The notes under the pieces: generated by a model
What the model was told of the DNA's origin: nothing
The model's input: the letters and a program-made list of their open reading frames with translations, nothing else
Database searches by the model: none
Assembly: GCA_937891565.1 (NCBI GenBank)
Contig: CALAHA010000002.1
Span: 1-6,488 of the forward strand
From: an uncultured Ilumatobacter sp.
Lineage (GTDB): Bacteria; Actinomycetota; Acidimicrobiia; Acidimicrobiales; Ilumatobacteraceae
Direction: 5' to 3'
Length of the DNA: 6,488 bases
Program-made: the position numbers and the translations under genes
Part shown: positions 1 through 5,555 of the stretch, in pieces
Numbering within the stretch: position 1 is the first letter of the stretch
Layout: each line of letters starts with the position of its first letter

Positions 1-2
1 CC

Positions 3-785
3 CCTGCGAGCGCTGTGTCGAAGCTGCTCGCCGCGCCGATTGAACTCTCGATCTTCCGCTCGTCGACGGACAACGATGGCTACAAGCTGATGCGCCAACT
101 CCACGAGAGATATGGCATTGGCGGGACGAGCTTGCAGGCGTGGCAGGCAGCGGGCGTCGATACCAAGCCAGCAGATGAACTCGTTGGCCATGATCATCGC
201 GTCGAGGTGCTCGACGACGGTTCCGAAGTGCACCACCACACCGTCAACGTGCCAGCTGAGCTCAACGATCTCGGTCGCGTCGGCATCACATTCCAGCTGA
301 AGGCGGGCTTCGATCAGACCCGTTGGTTCGGCCGTGGCCAACTCGAGAACTACCCCGACCGCAACCGCGGTGCCATGGTCGGCACGTGGGAATCGGGCAT
401 CGACGACGAGCCGTACCTCGTGCCCCAGGAGTTTGGCCTGCGGACCGATTGCCGCTGGTTTGAGTTCGTGAAGTCGGGCACTGGTGAAGTTGTTCGACTC
501 GATGTCCTGCAGCCGACGACGATGCATGTCTCGGCAACACGGTTTACCGCGCATGACTTGTTCGCTGCCGGGCACGAGACCGACATCAAGCCCCGCAAAA
601 CGCTCGTCGTTCACGTCGACGTCGCGCATCGCGGCGTCGGCACAGCCAGTTGCGGCCCCGACATCCTCGAGCAGTACCGAGTGCCAACCGGCAAGCACAC
701 TTTCAGCTACCGCCTCTCCGCCAAACAGTTGCGTATGGGGTCAGGCCCCTTTCGCAACTCTGTGATCTCAACCATTCGACAGTGA
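3..785 (+). CDS. lacZ: Beta-galactosidase (GH2, LacZ type), C-terminal part, 5' end outside window
   Basis: This is the last 260 or so codons of a large GH2 beta-galactosidase, which hydrolyses terminal beta-galactosides such as lactose in the cytoplasm. The frame is open from base 3, so the GTG at 15 is internal and not the start. The TDNDG motif at 66-80, after a hydrophobic LSIFR segment, is the landmark that opens the LacZ C-terminal domain 5 (Bgal small chain). The motif GVGTASCGPD at 633-662, followed by a Tyr and a beta-rich end (HTFSYRLS), matches the end of this domain. Catalytic glutamates lie in the missing part. Homologues normally end about where SYRLSA falls, but here 20 residues follow, 13 of them encoded by a repeat copy (726-764), then ISTIRQ and a TGA. 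It converges with the minus-strand gene ending at 953. Family assignment is firm; substrate is inferred. Confidence 0.87.
   Translation, partial: PASAVSKLLAAPIELSIFRSSTDNDGYKLMRQLHERYGIGGTSLQAWQAAGVDTKPADELVGHDHRVEVLDDGSEVHHHTVNVPAELNDLGRVGITFQLKAGFDQTRWFGRGQLENYPDRNRGAMVGTWESGIDDEPYLVPQEFGLRTDCRWFEFVKSGTGEVVRLDVLQPTTMHVSATRFTAHDLFAAGHETDIKPRKTLVVHVDVAHRGVGTASCGPDILEQYRVPTGKHTFSYRLSAKQLRMGSGPFRNSVISTIRQ
725..764 (+). repeat. Palindromic REP-like repeat, copy 1 (40 bp)
   Basis: The 40 bases 725-764 are identical to the reverse complement of 965-1004. Each copy can fold into an imperfect hairpin: ACA 725-727 with TGT 761-763, GTTGCG 728-733 with CGCAAC 753-758, A735 with T751, and GGGG 737-740 with CCCC 746-749 around a TCAGG loop; T759-C760 are bulged. 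The core is GGGGTCAGGCCCC. It lies inside the 3' end of the lacZ frame and encodes residues QLRMGSGPFRNSV there. It resembles repetitive extragenic palindromes, which in many genomes are moved by a distant single-domain transposase (RAYT); that link is inference, and no such transposase is in the window. Confidence 0.93.
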
Positions 786-963
786 TGCCACTGGTCGTCG
801 TGAGGTGCGCCACGTCGCCCTCGTCGACGTCGACAACGTGATGCGGGCCCACGGCGAAGTGTTCGGGAAGATCCGCCCGGCGTGCACGCTGTTGCGTGTT
901 GCTGGGCTTCTCGACCCGAAGCTCCTTGTCGAGATTGAGGCCTATGCAGTGATCAGCGACTGA
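766..963 (+). pseudogene. RidA/YjgF family remnant, C-terminal half only
   Basis: The frame runs from just after a TGA at 763-765 to the TGA at 961-963 and gives 65 residues. The stretch with VDVDNVMRAHGEVFG, then IRPACTLLRVAGLL, then LVEIEAYAVI, is the conserved C-terminal half of RidA-type reactive-intermediate deaminases: the RPAxT segment carrying the active-site Arg, and the VEIEA strand with its conserved Glu. Full-length members have about 125-140 residues, so the N-terminal half (with the GxxxxTAGQ-like segment) is missing. The break coincides with repeat copy 1, and the stop codon lies 1 bp from copy 2. An in-frame GTG at 805 could start a 52-residue product but would lack half the fold. 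RidA members deaminate enamine/imine intermediates from PLP enzymes; this remnant is probably inactive, because RidA forms a trimer through a complete alpha/beta fold. A short expressed peptide cannot be excluded. Confidence 0.78.
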
Positions 964-1495
964 CCACAGAGTTGCGAAAGGGGCCTGACCCCATACGCAA
1001 CTGTGTGGCGGTCGCGTCTTCAGTGAGGTTGTCGATGCGGTCACCGAGCCACTCGAAGAAGCTTTGTGACGCGATGGCCTGGAACAGCAACCAGGCAATG
1101 AACAGCGCGGTGGCAAAGCCGAGTGCGATCTTTACCCAGCGCAGCAACTTGCTCGTATATTCCGTGACCAACGGCGTGAAGCTGCGCACTGCAGTGGTGG
1201 CGCGCTGCGAGAATTGCTCGGCCGCCCGATCGAGTTCTTGGCGGGCCACGGTGCGGACCTCGGCAATGATTTCTTGTGCGTCCTGGCGTGAGTAGCCCTG
1301 TGGCCGATCGGTGTACGCCCGCTGGTCGGCAGCGATTGGCTGTTGCGGAACGAGCGCTTCAGCTCGCGTCAGTTCGGCGCTACTTGGGGGTGCTCGACGA
1401 ATGTCGGTCCAGTCAAGCCCGTCCCACCAGCGCAGCCGCTGACGGCCATCAGGGTCGGGGTACCAGCCCTCGCGTGGTGCATCGACGATGCGCAT
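953..1495 (-). CDS. DUF2510 single-pass membrane protein, third gene of the NfeD-SPFH operon
   Basis: 180 residues. The N-terminus carries a DUF2510 motif at about 9-32 (GWYPDPDGRQRLRWWDG), a short Trp-rich module common in actinobacterial membrane proteins and of unknown function. A charged linker follows, then a helical stretch at about 68-105 with coiled-coil character, and one clear membrane segment at about 120-142 (rich in I, A, L, F), so the protein is probably anchored with DUF2510 and coiled coil on the same side. The ATG lies 2 bp after the SPFH stop with no evident ribosome binding site, which suggests translational coupling. The last 16 residues are odd: Q165 to V177 come from repeat copy 2, followed by VSR and TGA, so the original end was probably near DNLTEDATA. 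The function is unknown; its place in the operon suggests work with the SPFH/NfeD complex. Confidence 0.85.
   Translation of the reverse strand: MRIVDAPREGWYPDPDGRQRLRWWDGLDWTDIRRAPPSSAELTRAEALVPQQPIAADQRAYTDRPQGYSRQDAQEIIAEVRTVARQELDRAAEQFSQRATTAVRSFTPLVTEYTSKLLRWVKIALGFATALFIAWLLFQAIASQSFFEWLGDRIDNLTEDATATQLRMGSGPFRNSVVSR
965..1004 (-). repeat. Palindromic REP-like repeat, copy 2 (40 bp, inverted)
   Basis: Exact reverse complement of 725-764 over all 40 bases, with the same hairpin potential. It begins 1 bp after the RidA-remnant stop codon and lies within the 3' end of the minus-strand DUF2510 gene, encoding QLRMGSGPFRNSV (residues 165-177) there. With copy 1 it forms an inverted pair separated by 200 bp, so recombination between the copies could flip the RidA remnant. 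Being palindromic, each copy could also slow or end transcription from the two converging genes, but neither is followed by a clear T-run. Confidence 0.93.
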
Positions 1496-1497
1496 GA

Positions 1498-2547
1498 TCA
1501 GTTGCCGTCAGCGTCGCGGTACTCGGCGCGATCAGGCTCGGGAAGCTCGACACGATCGTTGTCGGCGGGAATCGGCAGGCCATCCTTCGGGCGAACCTCG
1601 TCGCTGGAGTCTTCGGGTCGAATCGTTTCGGCGAATGCGGCAACCGTGCCGAGGAGGCCGGAGAACTCGGCCGGAATGACGAGCTTTGTTGCCCTGCCAT
1701 CGCCGATCTTTTCGAGTGCCGACAGGTACTCGACGGTGAGCACGTTGTGATCGGTTTTGGCTTCTTTGATACCGGTGAGGCGTGCTTTGGCCGCGAGCCC
1801 CTCGCCCTCGCCGATCAGTTCGAGCCGGATCTTGTTTGCCTGCGCCCGAAGCCGAATTGCTTCTGCCTCACCCTGCGCATCAAGGATCGCAGCCTCCTTG
1901 CGACCGGTTGCAGAGAGCACCGCGGCCTGCTGTTCGCCGTCGGCACGAGCAATTGCGGCCTCCTGGTAGCCCTTGGCCTCGGTGACTGTGGCACGGCGGT
2001 CGCGCTCGGCGCGCATCTGCGCGTGCATCGCCGACACGATGTCCGGCGGCGGATCGATGCGCTGAATCTCGACACGAACCACTCGCACACCCCACTTGTC
2101 AGTGGCGTCGTCGAGGACCTCGCGCAACTGGGTGTTGATCGTGTCACGCGAGGTGAGTGCCCTGTCGAGCTCCATGTCGCCGATCAAGTTACGAAGATTG
2201 GTCTGGGCGAGCTTCGTGATGGCGGTGAAGAAGTCGGCAATGTTGTAGACGAGGCGCTGCGGGTCGGTTGCCTCGTAGTAGACGACGGCGTCGACGGACA
2301 CGACCACGTTGTCGGCGGTGATGACTTCTTGCGGCGGCACGTCCACGACCTGCTCACGCATGTCGATCAACTGCATAGTTTCGATGAAAGGCAGAATCAG
2401 GTTGAGGCCCGGTTCGCGTGTGGCCTTGTATTTGCCGAGACGCTCAACCAGACCACGCTGATACGGACGCACGATCTTGACGGCGCCGACGAGGACCGCG
2501 ATGCTGATCAGCGCGATAACGCCGACGACGATGGCAATGGGATTCAT
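1498..2547 (-). CDS. Stomatin/SPFH (band 7) membrane protein
   Basis: 349 residues from the ATG at 2547. One N-terminal membrane segment (about 3-23) is followed by an SPFH domain (about 24-190) with the usual stomatin landmarks: VRPYQRGLVERLGKY, PGLNLILPF, VDVPPQEVITADNVVVSVDAVVYY, and the ELDRALTSRDTIN segment. Residues 190-285 form a long Ala/Glu-rich helix with repeated AEA-type units, as in the oligomerising coiled coil of stomatins. Then comes the conserved LVIPAEFSGLLG motif and an acidic, Pro-rich tail of about 40 residues. Stomatins oligomerise on the membrane and scaffold other proteins or proteases. The start is set by a GGGAG ribosome site 5 nt upstream and by the 4-bp ATGA overlap with nfeD; a longer in-frame start at 2766 only adds low-complexity residues antisense-like to the nfeD tail. 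The mycobacterial NfeD1b-stomatin pair (Rv1487-Rv1488) is the closest arrangement I know. Confidence 0.93.
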   Translation of the reverse strand: MNPIAIVVGVIALISIAVLVGAVKIVRPYQRGLVERLGKYKATREPGLNLILPFIETMQLIDMREQVVDVPPQEVITADNVVVSVDAVVYYEATDPQRLVYNIADFFTAITKLAQTNLRNLIGDMELDRALTSRDTINTQLREVLDDATDKWGVRVVRVEIQRIDPPPDIVSAMHAQMRAERDRRATVTEAKGYQEAAIARADGEQQAAVLSATGRKEAAILDAQGEAEAIRLRAQANKIRLELIGEGEGLAAKARLTGIKEAKTDHNVLTVEYLSALEKIGDGRATKLVIPAEFSGLLGTVAAFAETIRPEDSSDEVRPKDGLPIPADNDRVELPEPDRAEYRDADGN

Positions 2548-3149
2548 GATTGCTCCCTGTCTGTTGATTGGTCTGCTGATTGGTCTGTTGTTGGCGGTGG
2601 CGGCGGTGGCGGCGGTGGTGGCTTCTGCAGCGGCGGGCCTGTGGGCGGTGTTGTGGGTGGTGCAGCGATCAGCGGTGTGACGACCACCCGGGTGCCGTGC
2701 ATTTCGGTGACGGTGACTTTCGAACCGTTCGCGATCGCGATTCCGTCGTTGGTGAGTGCGCTCCACACTTCGCCCTCGACCTTAACGCGGCCGCGCCGTT
2801 CGGTGTCGTCGGGGTCAATCGTGACGGTGACGATCGCCGTCATTCCAACGAGCCGATCGGCGCCGACACCTGCAGCGAGGTCGCTTTCATCGGCGAATTT
2901 CATCACACGCTTGTACAGCAGGATCCACAACGCTGCGCCGCCGAAGATGAAGACGCCCCACTGGATTTCGATGGCAACGTCGTAAAAGCCCAGCAGAGCG
3001 GCAGCGAAGGCCGAGACGGAAAACGGAAGAAGAACGAATGCGCCAGCAAGCACCGTCAGCTCGATGATGACGAACGTGATCCCGATGAACAGCCACACCC
3101 ACGGCCAGATGTTGAGGTCGATCCCTAGGTCCAATACGGCCGACAACAT
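2544..3149 (-). CDS. NfeD family membrane protein (short, protease-less form)
   Basis: 201 residues. Three membrane segments are visible at about 14-33, 35-56 and 62-80, followed by a soluble beta domain at about 97-160 (VGMTAIVTVTI, GRVKVEGEVWSA, GSKVTVTEMHGTRVVVTPL) that matches the OB-fold of NfeD proteins. It lacks the ClpP-like serine protease domain of long NfeD forms, so it is the NfeD1b type, which acts as membrane partner of stomatin-like SPFH proteins. It is the first gene of the operon and its TGA overlaps the SPFH ATG (ATGA, 2547-2544). The C-terminus is unusual: after the OB fold there is a Pro-rich stretch including ten consecutive prolines (177-186) and a tail built from a 4-residue repeat (TDQS, ADQS, TDRE). 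Short NfeD proteins normally stop near residue 145-165, so this tail of some 40 residues is an addition. Confidence 0.9.
   Translation of the reverse strand: MLSAVLDLGIDLNIWPWVWLFIGITFVIIELTVLAGAFVLLPFSVSAFAAALLGFYDVAIEIQWGVFIFGGAALWILLYKRVMKFADESDLAAGVGADRLVGMTAIVTVTIDPDDTERRGRVKVEGEVWSALTNDGIAIANGSKVTVTEMHGTRVVVTPLIAAPPTTPPTGPPLQKPPPPPPPPPPTTDQSADQSTDREQS
2553..2557 (-). promoter_or_regulatory. Ribosome binding site of the SPFH gene
   Basis: GGGAG on the minus strand, 5 nt before the ATG at 2547, inside the end of nfeD. It is a good anti-16S match at normal spacing and decides the start codon of the SPFH gene. It contrasts with the first gene of the operon, which shows no such site. Confidence 0.8.
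2565..2587. repeat. 12-bp tandem repeat in the nfeD tail
   Basis: TGATTGGTCTG occurs at 2565-2575 and again at 2577-2587, a 12-bp period. The unit encodes the TDQS/ADQS tail repeat of NfeD on the minus strand. Because the period is a multiple of three, copy-number change would keep the frame. Confidence 0.85.
2592..2621. repeat. GGN triplet tract encoding ten prolines
   Basis: Thirty bases of GGC/GGT-type triplets on the plus strand read as CCN codons on the minus strand and give P177-P186 of NfeD. The codons are mixed, so this is not a pure slippage tract. A run of ten prolines tends to stall ribosomes unless EF-P acts, just before the SPFH start codon about 45 bp further on. Confidence 0.85.
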
Positions 3150-3155
3150 GATTCC

Positions 3156-3161
3156 AACCTA
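3156..3161 (-). promoter_or_regulatory. Candidate -10 element of nfeD (leaderless)
   Basis: TAGGTT on the minus strand ends 6 nt before the nfeD ATG, so transcription would start at or next to the start codon. There is no strong Shine-Dalgarno (only GG pairs). A TTGACC hexamer lies 23 nt further upstream, too far for a normal -35. The case rests mainly on the same spacing at two other genes in the window. Confidence 0.4.
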
Positions 3162-3201
3162 CCCACGTTGCGCCGACGTCCGTAGGTCAAGCCCAGAACA
3201 G

Positions 3202-3216
3202 GGTGTCGGCCACACC
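3202..3216. other. Short hairpin between namH and nfeD
   Basis: GGTGT (3202-3206) pairs with ACACC (3212-3216) around a 5-nt loop, 12 bases past the namH-like stop codon. The stem is only 5 bp and no T-run follows, so it is a weak terminator candidate at best. The remainder of the 78-bp gap 3150-3227 shows nothing else convincing apart from the nfeD -10. Confidence 0.3.
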
Positions 3217-3227
3217 GGCAAAGGCGG

Positions 3228-4793
3228 CTACAGCGAGGCGCGGCGGATGCGGAGGGGGGTCTCAGTGGGCGAGGTGAGGCAGGCCCCGGTGTCGCAGTCG
3301 AAACGCCATCCGTGCAAAGTGCAGACGAACTCGCCGTCTTGAATCTCGCCGAAGGCTTCGAGGTCGGCGTCACGATGCGGGCAGCGCCGCTGGACGACGT
3401 AGTCGCCGATCTGAATGTCGGCCTCGTCGACATGGCCGCCGCCGCCAGCTGCGATTTCGAGCTTGCGCACCACTTCGGCTTCAGCGCGCTTCATCCGTTC
3501 ACGCGACAACGACTTCAAGAAGTTGTAGACGTACTCGTTGAACTCGCCTTCGCGCCACGCCGTGAAGCGGCACGACAGCAGCAACGAGTTACTCCAGTCG
3601 ACAGCGCGTTGAGCAGTCACGGCTTCGACCAGGTCGCGCGAGATGTCGAAACGGAAGCCGTACTGCTCGCCATCGTGGCGACGCACTTCGGCGTTCGGAA
3701 AATCGATGACGATTGGCAGGTCTCCCGCGTTGATCACGACGTTCGCGCCGACCATCGAGCACAGCGTCGGTGCCATCTCGAGGAGCGGCTGCCACCAGTT
3801 TCGCAGCTCGGCCAGCAGGTCGATGTCGAGCGCCTTCCAGCCGGCTTTCATGTCGTCGAGCCACGGCAACCAGTCGGCCTGGTACTGCTTGAGGTAGGCG
3901 CGCTTGTTGGTGAAGATGGCGTCGACGTCAGCGTCGGGTATTGGGTGGGTCGAGATGATCGTGTCACCGACCTCGATCGTGGTGCCGGGGATGTTCAGCA
4001 CTCCATCACGTTTGCCGTCGTTGAGCATCGCAAGGAATGCGGTTTGGTCGGGGAAGATCGACAGCTCGTCACCGTCGATCATGTTCAAGCCGAACAGGTC
4101 AGGGTCGAGGAAACACGGTGGACCGGCGCTCGGCACAACAGCGCGTGCGTCGATCTTTTCGACAAATCGCATTGCACGGGCGAACTGGGCATTGACCTTG
4201 GCTGCGCACTGGCGCTGCTTCTCCGCGACGTCCATTTCATAGACCATCGGATACCAGATCGCGCCGGAGTACTGCAGCCAGTGCAGATCGACCGGACCGT
4301 GCGCAGCGAGCTGACCGAGGTCGCTCGTGCGGCAGTCGTTCTGGTTGACGAGGATCGCATCATCGGCGATGACGACAAGCGCTGAGTCGCCGCCTGGACC
4401 GTCAGTGATCGACGACTCGACATGGATAGCGATCTTCAGGCCGGGCGCGATCTCGAGTTCTTGAGTGTCGTTCGTCTCCAAGAAATTGGTGAACCCGTGC
4501 TCCTGCAACGTGCGCCGCTGTTCGCGGGTGGGGAAGTCGGGGAGCAGGATTGGAATGTCTCGGCGCAGATGTTGATCGAGCCATGCCTTGTCGTGGTGAT
4601 CGCCGTGCAGGTGCGAGACGTAGAGGAAGTCGGCCTGTTCGATTCGCTCTCGCAGATCGTCGCTCAGCTGATCGTTGCGCGGGAAAGGGAACCATCCACC
4701 GAAGAACGCTGGCTCGAACCAGGGGTCACAGAGAATTGACCCCGCTGGCGTCTCGATCAGTATTCCTGCATGGCCAATCGACGTCGCACGCAC
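3228..4793 (-). CDS. namH: UDP-N-acetylmuramic acid hydroxylase-like MBL-Rieske protein
   Basis: 521 residues with two joined modules. The N-terminal metallo-beta-lactamase fold has the metal motif HLHGDHHD at 61-68 and the strongly conserved LQYSGAIWYPMVYEM (173-187) and VPSAGPPCFLDP segments. The C-terminus has a Rieske [2Fe-2S] site: C471-x-H473, then C491-x2-H494 (RRCPHRDADL ... CTLHGW). This order, length and these motifs match mycobacterial NamH (Rv3818), which hydroxylates UDP-MurNAc to UDP-N-glycolylmuramic acid in the cytoplasm, giving glycolylated peptidoglycan. The related CMP-Neu5Ac hydroxylases share the chemistry but usually have the Rieske module first. All metal ligands expected are present, so it looks active; an electron-donor partner is not in the window. 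GTG at 4793 is the only start after an in-frame TAG at 4814-4812. It has its own promoter candidate and is followed 78 bp later by nfeD. Confidence 0.83.
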   Translation of the reverse strand: MRATSIGHAGILIETPAGSILCDPWFEPAFFGGWFPFPRNDQLSDDLRERIEQADFLYVSHLHGDHHDKAWLDQHLRRDIPILLPDFPTREQRRTLQEHGFTNFLETNDTQELEIAPGLKIAIHVESSITDGPGGDSALVVIADDAILVNQNDCRTSDLGQLAAHGPVDLHWLQYSGAIWYPMVYEMDVAEKQRQCAAKVNAQFARAMRFVEKIDARAVVPSAGPPCFLDPDLFGLNMIDGDELSIFPDQTAFLAMLNDGKRDGVLNIPGTTIEVGDTIISTHPIPDADVDAIFTNKRAYLKQYQADWLPWLDDMKAGWKALDIDLLAELRNWWQPLLEMAPTLCSMVGANVVINAGDLPIVIDFPNAEVRRHDGEQYGFRFDISRDLVEAVTAQRAVDWSNSLLLSCRFTAWREGEFNEYVYNFLKSLSRERMKRAEAEVVRKLEIAAGGGGHVDEADIQIGDYVVQRRCPHRDADLEAFGEIQDGEFVCTLHGWRFDCDTGACLTSPTETPLRIRRASL

Positions 4794-4799
4794 CCCTGC

Positions 4800-4805
4800 A
4801 GGATA
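4800..4805 (-). promoter_or_regulatory. Candidate -10 element of the namH-like gene (leaderless)
   Basis: TATCCT on the minus strand ends exactly 6 nt before the GTG start. The AGGGG run directly touching the GTG leaves no spacer for a ribosome site, so a leaderless transcript fits better. The -35 region is weak (TTCCAC at 17-nt spacing). Confidence 0.5.
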
Positions 4806-4883
4806 GAGGCGCTAACGGTGGTGTGGAAGGTCGTGTCGGACACGTCGCTGGCAATTGCTCACACAACCCAGCAGGAAAACGGC

Positions 4884-4917
4884 AAGAGCAGCAGCTGATT
4901 GCGTAGCTGCTGCTCTT
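4884..4917 (-). terminator. Intrinsic terminator of the downstream DUF2510 gene
   Basis: A perfect 13-bp inverted repeat: AAGAGCAGCAGCT (4884-4896) and AGCTGCTGCTCTT (4905-4917) around an 8-nt loop. Read on the minus strand it begins 26 nt after the stop codon at 4944 and is followed by GCCGTTTTCC, a short T-run at 4879-4876. It separates this gene from namH. The remainder of the 150-bp gap (4794-4883) carries the namH promoter candidate. Confidence 0.85.
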
Positions 4918-4943
4918 CAAGATGCTTTCACATTGGTTGTTTG

Positions 4944-5489
4944 TCAGGCGACGGGCGGGTCGGTGAACTGCTGGCCCGCACGCGAGACGTGCTCGGTCCA
5001 GGCGCTGCCGTCCCAGTAGCGGAGTTCGTAGCGGCCCGACGGATCGGCGTACCAGCCGGCGGGGACACTCGACTCGGCGGCTGCTTCAACAGCAGCCTCG
5101 ACGGCCTGATCGGCTGCGATGTCGTCGGCGCCGACCTGTGCTGCGAGATCAGCGACGTCGTTGTCAGGAGCGGCGGCCCAACCAGCTGGCTCGGCAACTG
5201 CCGTGGCTGCTGCATCGTTGCCCGGCAGAGTCGGCGTGTCGACCACGGCTGCGGGATCGCTGGTGGTTGCATCGGCGGGCATTTCGGCCACAGCAGCTGC
5301 AGCGACGGAAGAAGCAGCCACGCTGACATCGTCAGACTGGCCGCTCTCGCGGCTCAAATAGGCCACGATGTTCGTGCCCGCGGCCACGATCGAGACGACA
5401 GCCCAACCCTCAGCCGACTTCTCGGTGAGCATCGGGGCGAGGGATTCAGCGTCGTATGATGACGCGGTGATCGAAAAAAACTCCTGCAT
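4944..5489 (-). CDS. DUF2510 protein with N-terminal DUF4177-like segment
   Basis: 181 residues from the ATG at 5489. Residues 1-47 (MQEFFSITASSYDAE, then MLTEKSAEGWAVVSIV and IVAYLSRE) resemble the small DUF4177 fold, in which a strand, a helix ending in EGW and two strands recur; this match is by pattern only. Residues 50-140 are low-complexity, Ala/Asp/Val rich and probably disordered. The C-terminal DUF2510 module is at about 144-167 (AGWYADPSGRYELRYWDGSAWTEHV). There is no membrane segment or signal peptide. An upstream in-frame ATG at 5543 would add 18 residues, but it lacks a ribosome site, and a -10 sits between the two, so 5489 is preferred. It is a single-gene unit: own promoter candidate, terminator right after. 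The function is unknown; DUF2510 is mostly actinobacterial and often attached to membrane or regulatory proteins. Confidence 0.82.
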   Translation of the reverse strand: MQEFFSITASSYDAESLAPMLTEKSAEGWAVVSIVAAGTNIVAYLSRESGQSDDVSVAASSVAAAAVAEMPADATTSDPAAVVDTPTLPGNDAAATAVAEPAGWAAAPDNDVADLAAQVGADDIAADQAVEAAVEAAAESSVPAGWYADPSGRYELRYWDGSAWTEHVSRAGQQFTDPPVA

Positions 5490-5495
5490 GCAGCA

Positions 5496-5501
5496 AGAAT
5501 A
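5496..5501 (-). promoter_or_regulatory. Candidate -10 element of the DUF2510/DUF4177-like gene (leaderless)
   Basis: TATTCT on the minus strand ends exactly 6 nt before the ATG at 5489. No -35 close to TTGACA is seen at 16-18 nt. No ribosome site is present at normal spacing; a GGGGA run lies upstream of the -10, too far to serve. It supports the shorter start. Confidence 0.5.
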
Positions 5502-5555
5502 GTCCCCGACACGCCCAGAAACGGAGGCATCGGGTCCGTTCATGAGGAATATTTG

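Noticed and set aside
725..1004. CRISPR array or insertion sequence at the repeats
   Set aside because: Only two copies in opposite orientation, no spacers of regular length, and the 200 bp between them encode a RidA remnant rather than a transposase.
703..1116. 137-residue minus-strand frame crossing both repeat copies
   Set aside because: It covers the RidA remnant antisense and contains the repeat in two different frames; no domain is seen.
2592..2621. Phase-variable tract in nfeD
   Set aside because: The unit is a triplet with mixed codons, so length changes would not shift the frame.
2548..2766. Longer start for the SPFH protein at 2766 (422 residues)
   Set aside because: The 73 extra residues are His/Arg/Thr/Ala-rich low-complexity sequence lying over the nfeD end, put the membrane segment in the middle, and ignore the GGGAG site and ATGA overlap at 2547.
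1747..2985. 412-residue plus-strand frame opposite SPFH and nfeD
   Set aside because: Composition is His/Asp/Val and poly-Gly rich with no recognisable fold; it is the usual antisense shadow of high-GC genes.
3312..4385. 357-residue plus-strand frame opposite the namH-like gene
   Set aside because: It mirrors the coding strand of a clear MBL-Rieske protein and has no motif of its own.
5490..5543. Upstream ATG at 5543 for the DUF2510/DUF4177-like gene
   Set aside because: It has no ribosome site, and the -10-like TATTCT lies between it and the preferred start.
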